A stretch of 21,473 nucleotides of DNA from DAOUAJ01 sp034433615 (GTDB taxonomy: Bacteria; Chloroflexota; Anaerolineae; DUEN01), in assembly GCA_034433615.1 (NCBI GenBank), contig DAOUAJ010000431.1, positions 1 to 21,473 on the forward strand. Direction: 5' to 3'. Of this stretch, positions 1 to 9,035 are shown piece by piece. Below the pieces are notes generated by a model that did not search any database, was not told where the DNA came from, and worked only from the letters and a program-made list of their open reading frames with translations. Every line of letters starts with the position of its first letter. Within the stretch, counting starts at the first letter, position 1. Position numbers and translations under genes: made by a program.

Positions 1-25
1 CGTAGCAAGAGAAGGGAGCCGCAAG

Positions 26-1861
26 GTGAACGTGAGACTGTTGATCGTACTGCTTTGGCGGCTGGCGGTTGGCTTCAGCGGGGGAGGCGACGATATCCGG
101 GCCGAGATAGCCCAAGTCAACACGTCCCGATATCCGGAAGTGACGTTATACGTTAGCGTGGTGGATCGTGCCAACCAAATCGTGGAAGGGCTGGAGCAGG
201 ATAACTTCCGCGTCACCGAAGACGGCGTGCCGGTGGAGATCATCGCTTTCAGCGCCGGCAGTCGAACGGCCATTGCCACCGTGTTGACCGTTGATCGCAG
301 CGGCAGCATGAGCGTCGAAGGTAAACTGGAAGGGGCCAAAGCAGCAGCCGAAACCTTCGTCGACCTGATGCGCGCCCAGGATCAAGCCGCGCTGGTGGCC
401 TTTGACAGCGAAGTGGTCATGTTGCAACCGTTCACGGCGGACAAAGCGGTTCTCAAAGCACAGATTCGTTCTCTGCGGGCGAACGGCTGCACGGCCTGGT
501 ATGATGGCGTCTATCAATCGGTGGACCTAGTGGCGCCCCTGGACGGCCGGCGCAGCGTGATCCTGCTCAGTGATGGCATGGATTGCTCAGAGGATTTCAC
601 GCGCCGGCTGTTGGGCCAAGGCAGCTCGCACAGCCTGGACGAGGCCATTCGTCGCGCCCGCGACGCCGGCATACCGGTGTATGCCATCGGCCTCGGCAAA
701 AAAGCCACTCAGACGGTTGGCAGTGAGGGCTTCGATGAAGTAAAACTACGCCGGGTGGCCACAGAGACGGGGGGCAAGTTCTACCATGCGCCAGGTGCTG
801 CCGAGCTGAAACAACTCTATAGCTCTCTCGCAACGACTATGCAGAAGGAATACATGTTGACCTATCGCAGCCCCCGCCCGACCTACGATGGCACGCGGCG
901 CAACATCGTGGTGACGGTTCAACGGGGCAGCGGATCGGGGGCCACGACGCACGGCGGATATCTCGAACAGCATCTGGTTCACATCCGCTCCGATCTGCGC
1001 CTGTTTTTGGGGTTGCTCGTGCCATTGCTTCTGTTGCTTGTGGTGCCGACGCTGTCAAGGCGCGGAAAGGGGGTGGGGGAGGCAAGTAGACAGGTAGACA
1101 AGGGGGCTGCGGAAGCGCCGCCTGTGCCCCAATCATCTGTCGGCGCGGAGCCTGCTCCATCTGCGGTGCCACTTGCGTCACCGGGTCCGGTTGCGCCGGC
1201 GACGCCCTCGGCAGTAGCAGCTGCGCCTTCGGTGGGCGCGACGTCGGCGCCGCCATCGGCCACGCCTGTCGTCGCGGCGTCCGAAGTTACGCCGTCACGC
1301 CTGCTGGTTCGCTACCCATTGGGACCTCACGAGATATCCATTGGCCGCGCGGCCGACAACACCATCGTGCTATCTGACCCCTCTGTGGCTCTGCATCACG
1401 CCCGCATCGCTGCAGAGGGCGGCCGTTATGTGGTGAGGGATCTCAGCAACGGGCAAACTTATGTGAGCTATCGCGGAGACCCGACCCAGGAGCGCCCTAC
1501 CGGTCAAAACGCCTTACGAGACGGGTCAACCATCCGCTTTGGACGGGTACGCGGGGTGGTGCGGCAATCGGCCGACGGCTCCAGGGCGTGGCTGGAAATT
1601 GCCTATCCTCTGAGTGCACCCTTGACCATCGGCCGCGATCCCGCCAACCACCTTGTCGTGAATTCGCCTCAAATCGCGTTGCAACAAGCCGAGATCCGTC
1701 ACGAAGCGGGCCGGTGGGTGATCTACGACCTGGCCGGAGGCAGTGGGATGGTGGTCAGCTTCAGCGGCAATCGGGCGCAGGCCCGGCCCGTCCAGGGACG
1801 AAATGCGTTAAAGGTCGGATCGGCGATATACTTAGGCGAAGTCATTGCTGAGCTGCAATGA
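26..1861 (+). CDS. Membrane-anchored VWA protein with two cytoplasmic FHA domains
   Basis: The protein has 611 residues and a GTG start at 26, chosen because AAGGGAG at 12-18 sits 7 bases upstream; the frame is open to the window edge, so a longer protein cannot be excluded. A hydrophobic N-terminus (about 1-18) acts as signal peptide or anchor. A VWA domain (about 80-270) follows, with MIDAS motif D90-x-S92-x-S94 and a later LLSDGMD strand. A Leu-rich transmembrane segment lies at about 326-343, then a Pro/Ala/Ser linker to about 425, then FHA-like domains at about 426-515 and 525-611. The VWA would be outside and the FHA domains inside. FHA1 keeps Gly-Arg, the HA histidine and Asn-Gly, but the Ser of the usual VSRxHA motif is Ala. 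FHA2 has lost Ser, His and Asn. The role is inferred: metal-dependent ligand binding outside, phosphoprotein docking inside. Domain calls are firm. Confidence 0.9.
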   Translation: MNVRLLIVLLWRLAVGFSGGGDDIRAEIAQVNTSRYPEVTLYVSVVDRANQIVEGLEQDNFRVTEDGVPVEIIAFSAGSRTAIATVLTVDRSGSMSVEGKLEGAKAAAETFVDLMRAQDQAALVAFDSEVVMLQPFTADKAVLKAQIRSLRANGCTAWYDGVYQSVDLVAPLDGRRSVILLSDGMDCSEDFTRRLLGQGSSHSLDEAIRRARDAGIPVYAIGLGKKATQTVGSEGFDEVKLRRVATETGGKFYHAPGAAELKQLYSSLATTMQKEYMLTYRSPRPTYDGTRRNIVVTVQRGSGSGATTHGGYLEQHLVHIRSDLRLFLGLLVPLLLLLVVPTLSRRGKGVGEASRQVDKGAAEAPPVPQSSVGAEPAPSAVPLASPGPVAPATPSAVAAAPSVGATSAPPSATPVVAASEVTPSRLLVRYPLGPHEISIGRAADNTIVLSDPSVALHHARIAAEGGRYVVRDLSNGQTYVSYRGDPTQERPTGQNALRDGSTIRFGRVRGVVRQSADGSRAWLEIAYPLSAPLTIGRDPANHLVVNSPQIALQQAEIRHEAGRWVIYDLAGGSGMVVSFSGNRAQARPVQGRNALKVGSAIYLGEVIAELQ

Positions 1862-1903
1862 TAGTAGGAACACACAACTCTTATTTGATTAAGGAGAACG
1901 CTC

Positions 1904-3160
1904 ATGGCTGGCGAAGTCAATCTCACGGTCACATTGAACAAGGACCATGTCCCCGTCACAGGTCAGCCGCAGATGGTCTATGCGCTGCTGGAGATCATGC
2001 CCACCGAAGTGGTAGCCAATGTGCAGATGCCGTTGAATTTCAGCCTGGTGTTGGACACCAGCGGCTCGATGGCCGGCGAAAAGATTCAACGGCTCAAGGA
2101 TGCCGTGAAATACGTCATTGACCAGTTAGGCGATGACGATATCATCTCGATCGTCCGTTTTTCCGGCGGCGCCAGCACGTTGATCGGCAGCCAACGTGTG
2201 CGGGCGTCCGACAAAAATAGCCTGAAACGGAAGGTTGATCAACTGGATGCGGATGGCGGCACGAACATGGCGCCGGCCATGCGTGCAGGGCTGACCGAAG
2301 TGCAAAAAGAGCGGTCGGAGAACCGCATCAACCGGATGGTATTGCTCACCGATGGGCAGACCTCAGGCGAGTCGGACTGCCTCAAGATGGCCGATGAGGC
2401 AGGGCGCAAGCGAATACCCATCATCGCTTTGGGGATCGGCGCAGACTGGAACGAGAAGTTACTGCAAGATATCGGAACCCGAAGCGGTGGCCAGGCGGAT
2501 TACATCGCCAAGCCGCAAGAGATCGGCCAATTCTTCCAAGGCACCGTGCAGGCAATGCAGGCCGCAGTGGTGCAGAACGCCGTGCTCACATTGCGTCTTG
2601 TGGCCGGGATAACGCCGCGCAAGGTCTGGCGGGTGGTCCCGATCATCGCCGATCTGGGTTACAGTCCGATATCGGATCGGGCGATTACCGTGCCGCTTGG
2701 TGAATTGGAAAAGGGACAGGGCCAGGCATTGCTGGTAGAGCTGATGCTGACAGGTCGTCAGGCGGGCAACTACCGCATTGCTCAGGCCGAAGTGGCTTAT
2801 GACGTCCCTTTGCTGAAACTGACGCAGGAGAAGGTACGTGCCGACATCATGCTCGGCTTCACCGTTGATCCCATCCTGGCGCAACGAGTCAATCCGCGGG
2901 TCATGAACATCGTCGAGAAAGTGACAGCCTTCAAGCTGCAGACGCGAGCTCTTCAGGAGGCGGAGCTGGGGAACATCGCGGGCGCCACACAAAAGCTGCG
3001 AGCCGCCGCCACGATCCTGCTCAGCCAGGGTGATACCGACCTGGCGCGTACAGCCCAACAAGAAGCCGACCGGCTCGAGAAGCAGGGGCAAATGAGCGCA
3101 GAGGGCAAGAAGACCATTCAATTCAAGGGGAGCAAGACGGTCAGATTGGATCAGCCGTGA
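1904..3160 (+). CDS. Soluble VWA-domain protein (YfbK/Sll0103-like), copy 1
   Basis: The protein has 418 residues; ATG at 1904 is preceded by AAGGAG about 8 bases upstream. It has no signal peptide or membrane segment, so it is probably cytoplasmic. The VWA domain (about 45-220) carries LVLDTSGSM with MIDAS D51-x-S53-x-S55. A beta-rich domain follows (about 225-330), then a helical C-terminal part and a short tail. This architecture matches the roughly 420-residue bacterial VWA proteins related to YfbK. The tail contains two short motifs, KTIQF (T404) and KTVRL (T412). The 426-residue protein at 20151 is alignable end to end, with the MIDAS at the same residue number and the same tail motifs. 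The stop lies just before the downstream kinase start, so the two are probably translationally coupled. A likely job is scaffold or metal-dependent adaptor for the neighbouring kinases, as VWA proteins are in TerY-P-type triads. That role is inference. Confidence 0.9.
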   Translation: MAGEVNLTVTLNKDHVPVTGQPQMVYALLEIMPTEVVANVQMPLNFSLVLDTSGSMAGEKIQRLKDAVKYVIDQLGDDDIISIVRFSGGASTLIGSQRVRASDKNSLKRKVDQLDADGGTNMAPAMRAGLTEVQKERSENRINRMVLLTDGQTSGESDCLKMADEAGRKRIPIIALGIGADWNEKLLQDIGTRSGGQADYIAKPQEIGQFFQGTVQAMQAAVVQNAVLTLRLVAGITPRKVWRVVPIIADLGYSPISDRAITVPLGELEKGQGQALLVELMLTGRQAGNYRIAQAEVAYDVPLLKLTQEKVRADIMLGFTVDPILAQRVNPRVMNIVEKVTAFKLQTRALQEAELGNIAGATQKLRAAATILLSQGDTDLARTAQQEADRLEKQGQMSAEGKKTIQFKGSKTVRLDQP

Positions 3161-3168
3161 GGTGTGCG

Positions 3169-4497
3169 ATGGTCAGCCTTATGCCTGGGATAGTGCTCAA
3201 CAATCGCTACAAGATCGTCCGGCTTCTCGGCCAGGGTGGCATGGGTGCGGTTTACCTGGCCGAGGACATCAATCTGCCAGGGCGTCAGGTCGCGGTTAAG
3301 GAAAACTTCGATCCTTCGATCGCAGCGCAGGATCAGTTCAAGCGCGAGGCGTTGATTCTAGCGCGGCTCAGGCACCAGAACCTGCCTCAGGTGACCGATC
3401 ATTTCATCGAACGCGCCTCAGGCCGACAGTATCTGATTATGGATTACATAGAAGGCGATGACCTGGAAACGCTATTAGCACAGCGCGGCCCTCTTCCCGA
3501 AACGGAAGTCCTCAACTGGATGGCTCAAGTCCTGGACGCCTTGGAATACATGCATTTCTGGGTAGATCCCACGACAGGCCAGATGGCGCCGGTCATTCAT
3601 CGCGATATCAAGCCGGCCAATATCAAGGTGACTCCTCAGGGGCGAGTGATATTGGTGGACTTCGGCATCGCCAAATATCAAACCGGAGCGGGCACCCAGA
3701 CCGGAGCGCGGGCGGCGTCGCCGGGCTTCTCGCCCGTGGAGCAGTACACAGGTGGCACCGACGCCCGCTCCGATATCTATGCAGTCGGCGCAACGCTCTA
3801 TTGTCTGTTGACGGGTCAGGTACCTCCAGAGTCTCCTGCCATCGCGGCCGGCACGCCGCTGCCTCCGCCGCGCAAACTGAACCCCGCCATCAGCCCAAAC
3901 ACAGAACAGGTGATCCTGCGCGCCATGCAGATCCAGGCAGCCGCTCGTTATCAAAACGTCCGCGAGCTGCACCGTGCGTTGGCCGGCACAACGATCATCC
4001 AAACTCCACAACGCATGTGCGCTGCGTGCGGTGCAGGCAACAAGACGACCGCCAGATTCTGTCAATCGTGCGGAGCGCCATTAATGGCAATTCGCCCGTT
4101 CGTTTTCAAACACGTCGCGACCTGGGGCACGGCAGGTGGGCTGGCAGGTTTTATCCTGGCTTATCTACCGAAACTGGCCGTACCGATCGAAAGCCCGGCT
4201 TCCGTCTCCGTTCTCTTCGCCGGGATGCTCTTCTTCGGTGCGGTCGGCGCTGCTTGTGGCACCCTGATTTCCTGCCGGGTGAACCTGGATGCGCCTGACT
4301 TCCTGCCCAGGTTCGGCCTAACCCTGCTCGTGGCCCTTGTAGGCGCGAGCGGGTTGGGATTGTTTTTGGGCCATCTGGTTCTGGGCGGATTGGGAGCGGG
4401 CCCGGCATTGCTCGGCCTCTTGGGCGGCATCGGTGGCGCAATCGGCGGCGTTCGGATCACAGAAAGCAACGCCTTCGGCAGAATTAAGTGGACTTAA
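3169..4497 (+). CDS. Ser/Thr protein kinase with internal zinc ribbon and polytopic membrane tail
   Basis: The product is a Hanks-type kinase of 442 residues. ATG 3169 is preferred because GAGGTG lies 5 bases upstream; GTG 3157, overlapping the previous stop, is the alternative. The glycine loop GQGGMGAVY, Lys in VAVKEN (K44), HRDIKPAN (catalytic D146) and DFGIAK (D164) are all present, so it should be active. A zinc ribbon follows: C284-x2-C287-x10-C298-x2-C301. The C-terminal third is three or four hydrophobic segments (about 316-334, 346-368, 384-400, 402-428), rich in Gly, with no sizeable outside domain. The kinase would face the cytoplasm and be tethered by its tail. Its kinase domain is closely related to that of the protein at 7380 (shared VAVKEN and the GTPLxPPRKL segment), suggesting local duplication. 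The substrate is unknown; the flanking VWA and FHA proteins are the obvious candidates. Confidence 0.93.
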   Translation: MVSLMPGIVLNNRYKIVRLLGQGGMGAVYLAEDINLPGRQVAVKENFDPSIAAQDQFKREALILARLRHQNLPQVTDHFIERASGRQYLIMDYIEGDDLETLLAQRGPLPETEVLNWMAQVLDALEYMHFWVDPTTGQMAPVIHRDIKPANIKVTPQGRVILVDFGIAKYQTGAGTQTGARAASPGFSPVEQYTGGTDARSDIYAVGATLYCLLTGQVPPESPAIAAGTPLPPPRKLNPAISPNTEQVILRAMQIQAAARYQNVRELHRALAGTTIIQTPQRMCAACGAGNKTTARFCQSCGAPLMAIRPFVFKHVATWGTAGGLAGFILAYLPKLAVPIESPASVSVLFAGMLFFGAVGAACGTLISCRVNLDAPDFLPRFGLTLLVALVGASGLGLFLGHLVLGGLGAGPALLGLLGGIGGAIGGVRITESNAFGRIKWT

Positions 4498-4539
4498 GCC
4501 CAGGGTGGCAGATCAGATTGTTGGGCAAGGAGGCGGTTT

Positions 4540-7326
4540 ATGCAGTGGTTCAGCCAGCTCAGTCGTACAGGCAAAATCGCGACGTTGGTCGGTGGTTTGC
4601 TCGTCTTGTATCTCTGTTTCTTCGGCATGGTCGCAATCTTAAGCCGTTCCGGCACTCCTGTCCCGACATCGGTGGCGCTTGTTCCAACGGCTACCCCTTC
4701 ACCGACGGCCGAAAGCGGTTTTACGCCGACGACCAGGGGGACCGCATCGGTCGCCGCATCTCTTATGCCAACCCGGGCGACGGCGACTCCGCTCGCACCG
4801 ACTGTCAGTCGCACACCTACACCTTCAAAGACGCCGACCGCCACACGCACACCGACATCTACGTCCAGGCCAACCGCAACGCGCACACTGACACCGACAT
4901 GGACAGTCACTGCCACACGCACGCCCACATTCACCTGGACGCCCACCCACACGGCTACACCAACACGCACGGCTACGCCGACGCCGATTCCAGGTGTCCC
5001 CACAGCAACCATCGCACCCGAGGCGTTCAATGCCGTTGCTGTTTCCGTTCGGTCTTCGGACAAAACCGGCCTTCTGGTCAACATCCGCTTGGCCGATGGA
5101 AAGCCAAAACGCGGATCTTGGGTGGGCGTTTACCGGCAGAAGGCCGATATCAGCGGAAACTCTATCAAGGGCGATCGGATCGCCGAAGGGAGAACGGACG
5201 AAAGCGGAACGGTTTTCTTCGCCGTACCGCCCGATTCCTACGCCCTACAATTGGGAGATTACGTCGGATATTTGTGGGGAAACGAATACAACTATCAGGT
5301 CACCGCCGGTCAGACAACCACTATTTCCGTCACCCTGGGGCGGCTGCAGATCGAAGTAGTAAATGCTGATGGCAAGGGCTTGCCTGGACGATGGACAGGA
5401 GTCTATTTGCAAGACACCGATATCGGTGGTCACCCAATCAAGGCCGATCGGATCGGCGAGGCGCGCACGGCGAACACGGGAAGCGCCGTGTACGATCTGA
5501 CACCCGGCATATATGCTGTGGCGGTCGGCGATATCGCCGGTTACTCGTGGGGAGAAGAACTGAACTATCCGGTACTACCCGGTCAGACGACCACCATCCG
5601 GGTTCAACTGGGGAGAGTGCGCGTGGGCGTGCGCAACCCAGAGGGAAGAGGATTGGGCGGCAAATGGGTGGGCTTATACCTGCAAAAGGAGGATCTGGAC
5701 GGTAATCCCATCCGCGGAGACCGCATCCTCGAGGGACGAACCGATAACACCGGTGCACTGGCATGGGATGTCACGGCCGGCCATTACGCGATTGCCATTG
5801 GGGACATCCACGGCGTCCTGTGGGGTGAAGAGCTAAACCACGCAATCAGGCCCGGCCAGACCACCTCTGTTCTGGTAACCCTCGGCCGGTTGACTATAGG
5901 ATTGCAAGACACAAACGGCAAAGCGGTAAGGGGCCGCTGGGTCGGCGTTGCGTTTCAGAAGAAAGACTTAGACGGCAACATCGTCAAGGGGGATCGTTTT
6001 CTGGAGGGCCGTACCGACGACACCGGGCTGGTCTCATGGGATGTGACAGCCGGCCGTTATGTGGTGGAAGTAGAGCAGATCGGCACGCTCCTGGATGTGC
6101 CGGTTCAATCGGGCTTTGAAACGACAACAAACGGTGTTTCGATAGCAACCCGTGAAGTTCTTGCGGTCAGAGCAGCTGGCGCCGGCTTGTCGGACATCCC
6201 GTCACCGCTCAGCGTCTCTCAACAACCTTCTGACAAGAGCGGCATCCGCGTTAACTTCCTATACGCAGATGGATCTCCGAAGCGCGGTGCATGGATCGCC
6301 ATTTATCGCCAGATCGCGGACGTCAGTGGCAATCCGATCAGGGGAGAGAGGCTTGCCGAGGGGCGGACCGATGATGCCGGCAGCGTCTTCTTTGCGCTGC
6401 CGACCGGCGCATATTCCGTACAACTGGGCGACTATATCGGTTACACCTGGGGTCACGAGTACGATTATGAAGTCAACGCGGGACAGGCTACCGTGCTCAC
6501 GGTGAAGCTCGGCAGGCTTCAGATCGGCGTGGTTGATCCGGATGGCAAGGGCCTGAGCGGCAAATGGACCGGCGTTTATCTGCAAACAACCGATGTCAGC
6601 GGCAACCCGATTCGCGCCGATCGGATCGCCGAAGCACGGACGACCGAAACCGGCAGTGTGACCTATGATCTGACACCCGGCTTATACAGCGTAGGCATCG
6701 GCGACATCAGCGGCTACCTGTGGGGCGACGAGCTGAATCACATCGTGGTGCCGGGCCAAACGACTCGTATCCTGGCGCAACTTGGTCGGCTCACCGTGGG
6801 CGTACGCAATGCCGATGGCAAAGGGGTGAACGGCAGGTGGGTAGGAGTGCATCTGCAGAGGACCGACTTGAACGGCAATCCGATCTTCGGCGATCGCATC
6901 CTGGAGGGGCGGACCGCCAACACGGGCGCCATTGCTTGGGATCTGACGGCCGGGAAATATGCCGTGGCCATCGGAGATATCGCCGGCAACCTGTGGGGCG
7001 ATCCGCTCAACCACGAAGTGACTCCAGGACAAACCACAACCATCCTTCTGACATTGGGACGATTGACCGTCGGGCTGAAGGATGCTGATGGCAAGCCACT
7101 TAGGGGCCGTTGGGTCGGCGTATACTATCAAAAGACCGGGCCAGGCGACGTACGCAAAGGCGATCGCTTCCTGGAAGGCCGCACAGATGACACAGGGGTG
7201 ATCCGCTGGGATCTCACTTCTGGTCGTTACATCGTGGAGATAGAAGGAGTGGGAACTTTGCCTGATGTTCCCATCGAATCGGGCAAGAACACGATAACGG
7301 ACGGCAAGACGGTCAGCGTGAAGTAA
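4540..7326 (+). CDS. Single-pass exported protein with Thr-Pro stalk and eight 91-residue repeats
   Basis: The protein has 928 residues; ATG 4540 has AAGGAGG at 4527-4533. A short basic N-terminus and one transmembrane segment (about 12-34) anchor it with the rest outside. Residues about 36-160 form a Thr/Pro stalk with many TPT and RTPT words. Eight repeats follow in two blocks of four. Each unit contains an ADGKG-like start, GxWVGVYLQ, a GNPIxGDRIxEGRT core, a YxVxxGDIxGxLWGxELN strand pair and a PGQTT end. Units 1-3 and 5-7 are exactly 273 bases long with no insertion or deletion; units 4 and 8 lack the GDI/LWG part. The pattern suggests a beta-sandwich fold such as carboxypeptidase-regulatory-like or prealbumin-like domains. 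I do not recognise the family with certainty. It probably forms a rigid surface rod or adhesin-like sensor for the flanking kinases (inference). Confidence 0.88.
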   Translation: MQWFSQLSRTGKIATLVGGLLVLYLCFFGMVAILSRSGTPVPTSVALVPTATPSPTAESGFTPTTRGTASVAASLMPTRATATPLAPTVSRTPTPSKTPTATRTPTSTSRPTATRTLTPTWTVTATRTPTFTWTPTHTATPTRTATPTPIPGVPTATIAPEAFNAVAVSVRSSDKTGLLVNIRLADGKPKRGSWVGVYRQKADISGNSIKGDRIAEGRTDESGTVFFAVPPDSYALQLGDYVGYLWGNEYNYQVTAGQTTTISVTLGRLQIEVVNADGKGLPGRWTGVYLQDTDIGGHPIKADRIGEARTANTGSAVYDLTPGIYAVAVGDIAGYSWGEELNYPVLPGQTTTIRVQLGRVRVGVRNPEGRGLGGKWVGLYLQKEDLDGNPIRGDRILEGRTDNTGALAWDVTAGHYAIAIGDIHGVLWGEELNHAIRPGQTTSVLVTLGRLTIGLQDTNGKAVRGRWVGVAFQKKDLDGNIVKGDRFLEGRTDDTGLVSWDVTAGRYVVEVEQIGTLLDVPVQSGFETTTNGVSIATREVLAVRAAGAGLSDIPSPLSVSQQPSDKSGIRVNFLYADGSPKRGAWIAIYRQIADVSGNPIRGERLAEGRTDDAGSVFFALPTGAYSVQLGDYIGYTWGHEYDYEVNAGQATVLTVKLGRLQIGVVDPDGKGLSGKWTGVYLQTTDVSGNPIRADRIAEARTTETGSVTYDLTPGLYSVGIGDISGYLWGDELNHIVVPGQTTRILAQLGRLTVGVRNADGKGVNGRWVGVHLQRTDLNGNPIFGDRILEGRTANTGAIAWDLTAGKYAVAIGDIAGNLWGDPLNHEVTPGQTTTILLTLGRLTVGLKDADGKPLRGRWVGVYYQKTGPGDVRKGDRFLEGRTDDTGVIRWDLTSGRYIVEIEGVGTLPDVPIESGKNTITDGKTVSVK
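5071..6162 (+). repeat. First block of four 273-bp tandem repeats
   Basis: Units start at 5071, 5344, 5617 and 5890. The spacing was read from the matching ADG-type codons at 5092, 5365, 5638 and 5911, each exactly 273 bases apart. The repeats are diverged at the DNA level but clear in translation. The fourth unit loses the GDIxGxLWG strand pair and ends in a different tail, so its 3' boundary is approximate. Confidence 0.9.
6244..7323 (+). repeat. Second block of four 273-bp tandem repeats, copy of the first block
   Basis: Units start at 6244, 6517, 6790 and 7063, with matching codons at 6265, 6538, 6811 and 7084. Each unit looks most like the unit at the same position in the first block. 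For example, units 1 and 5 share VFFA and LGDYxGYxWG, and units 4 and 8 share GDRFLEGRTDDTG and the short tail. The block offset is 1173 bases, which indicates duplication of a four-unit array after its units had already diverged. Confidence 0.88.
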
Positions 7327-7379
7327 TGCTTACCGTCAACGCGTTACGAGCAAGATTTGTTGCACCCGGAGTGTAGTCC

Positions 7380-9035
7380 ATGTCTCAGATGTGCCCCAGC
7401 TGCAGCCGTGACAACCAGGACAACATCTCGAACTGCATTTTCTGCCACGAGCCGCTTCTGGGTCTCCTTGGCTCAAATACGGTGCTGATAGGCCGTTACC
7501 GGGTGAGCCGCGTCCTGGGTTGTGGCGGCATGGGAGCGGTCTATCTGGCCGATGACCTGCGCATCGCAGGCCGTCAGGTCGCGGTCAAGGAGAATTTGAA
7601 TACACATCCCCATGCCCAGACCCAGTTCCAATCCGAGGTAGGGTTGATGGCGACCCTTCGCCATCCGAATCTACCTGCAGTTAGCGACCAGTTCCGGGGA
7701 CCGACCGGTCGGCAGTATATGGTGATGGATTATGTGGCGGGCGACACCCTGGAAGATCTGGTCGCCCGTCGCGGCCCGCTGCCCGAGGCCGAGGTGATTG
7801 CCCTGGCCGATGCGCTGCTGGGAGTCCTGGAATACCTGCACGGCCAGGGGGTGGTCCACCGCGACATCAAGCCGGCGAACGTTAAGCTGACGCCCGAAGG
7901 CAAGCCCGTGTTGGTGGACTTCGGTATCGCGAAGGTGCACGTGCCTGGCCAGCCGACCAAGACCTGGGCGCGCGGGGTGGGATCGCCCGGTTTTGCGCCG
8001 ATCGAACAATACGGCACCGGCACCGACGTTCGCTCGGATCTGTACAGTCTGGGCGCAGTGATGTACTATCTACTGACCGGCAAGGCTCCGCCCCCTGCGC
8101 CCGATCTGGCGTCCGGCACGCCACTGACCCCGCCGCGCAAGTTACAGCCTGGTGTGACGCTCGACATGCAACGCCTTGTCTTTAGAGCGATGGCCTTGAA
8201 CCCCGGACAACGCTACCAATCCGCCACCGAGATGCGGAAGGCGCTGGCCGGACTGGGGCAGACCTCGGTTCCCGGCCCGGCGCCGATGCCGGCTCTGCCA
8301 CCGACCCCGCCGGCGCCGAAGCGGGCTCCGGCCAGGGCATGGGTATGGATTACTTTATTGACGGTTGGGGTGATCGGCGGCGGCCTTTGGGCGGCCAATG
8401 GTATGCACCCCGTTCCTACGCCGGTGGTTGTCGAACGCGTTGTATTGGTCACGGCCACACCAAACGTAACCTCGGCGGGACGGACGCCGTCGGTTGGAGG
8501 CATTGGAGCCGTAGCACTGGTTGCCTCTCGGACATCGGAGAGAGCATCATCGTCGAAACCGACCGTCCAGGATACACCGTCTCTGCCGCTACCCACTCCG
8601 ACACCGAGGCCGACGTGGACCCCGACACCCAAGCCAACATTGAAACCGATCCCGACTCTCACGCCGACCCCGGCTCGTGCTAATCCTGTCTCGCAAGTTC
8701 AAAAGGCGGTTACTCCATGCCCTTCATACCTGCATAAACCGCTACCGGGGATGGGATTGTTGGTCATCGAGAACCACATAGGCGAGCCGTTGCACATTGA
8801 CTACATTGGCACGACCCTCAAGTGGGACTTGCCGCCTAAACAAGGCGATGTTCCCAGCCGTCTGGTGCTTGATCTGCGTCCAGGAAAGCATACTTTCGTA
8901 GATAATACCCCCTGGGGTCATGGTCGAATCAGTGTTGATATCACGCCCGGCTCGGCATTTATTTCACCCATATGGTACAATAATCGCACTGAAGAGCTGG
9001 TCTATCCGTTGGAAATACCTAATGGATGTCAATAA
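7380..9035 (+). CDS. Receptor-like Ser/Thr kinase with N-terminal zinc ribbon and extracytoplasmic domain
   Basis: The protein has 551 residues; ATG 7380 has a GGAG upstream at about 7368. An N-terminal zinc ribbon (MCPSC...CIFCHEPL, residues about 5-25) precedes the kinase domain. The kinase has a glycine loop with an unusual Cys (LGCGGMGAVY), K70 in VAVKEN, HRDIKPAN (D162) and DFGIAK (D180). One transmembrane helix (about 321-340) is followed by a Thr/Pro linker and a C-terminal domain of about 105 residues (447-551) that would lie outside the membrane. That domain is beta-rich and begins and ends near Cys447 and Cys550, which could form a disulphide. This is a classical receptor-kinase layout, but the outer domain is not PASTA and I do not recognise it. 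The partner may be the repeat protein encoded immediately upstream (inference). Confidence 0.93.
   Translation: MSQMCPSCSRDNQDNISNCIFCHEPLLGLLGSNTVLIGRYRVSRVLGCGGMGAVYLADDLRIAGRQVAVKENLNTHPHAQTQFQSEVGLMATLRHPNLPAVSDQFRGPTGRQYMVMDYVAGDTLEDLVARRGPLPEAEVIALADALLGVLEYLHGQGVVHRDIKPANVKLTPEGKPVLVDFGIAKVHVPGQPTKTWARGVGSPGFAPIEQYGTGTDVRSDLYSLGAVMYYLLTGKAPPPAPDLASGTPLTPPRKLQPGVTLDMQRLVFRAMALNPGQRYQSATEMRKALAGLGQTSVPGPAPMPALPPTPPAPKRAPARAWVWITLLTVGVIGGGLWAANGMHPVPTPVVVERVVLVTATPNVTSAGRTPSVGGIGAVALVASRTSERASSSKPTVQDTPSLPLPTPTPRPTWTPTPKPTLKPIPTLTPTPARANPVSQVQKAVTPCPSYLHKPLPGMGLLVIENHIGEPLHIDYIGTTLKWDLPPKQGDVPSRLVLDLRPGKHTFVDNTPWGHGRISVDITPGSAFISPIWYNNRTEELVYPLEIPNGCQ

Noticed and set aside
4488..5369. 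293-residue + strand frame overlapping the repeat protein
   Set aside because: It is the His/Asp-rich out-of-frame reading of the Thr-Pro stalk and first repeat; the frame at 4540 has RBS, membrane helix and regular repeats.
5071..7323. CRISPR-like periodic repeat
   Set aside because: The period is 273 bases, the repeats are diverged and all in one coding frame; no short direct repeats with unique spacers are present.
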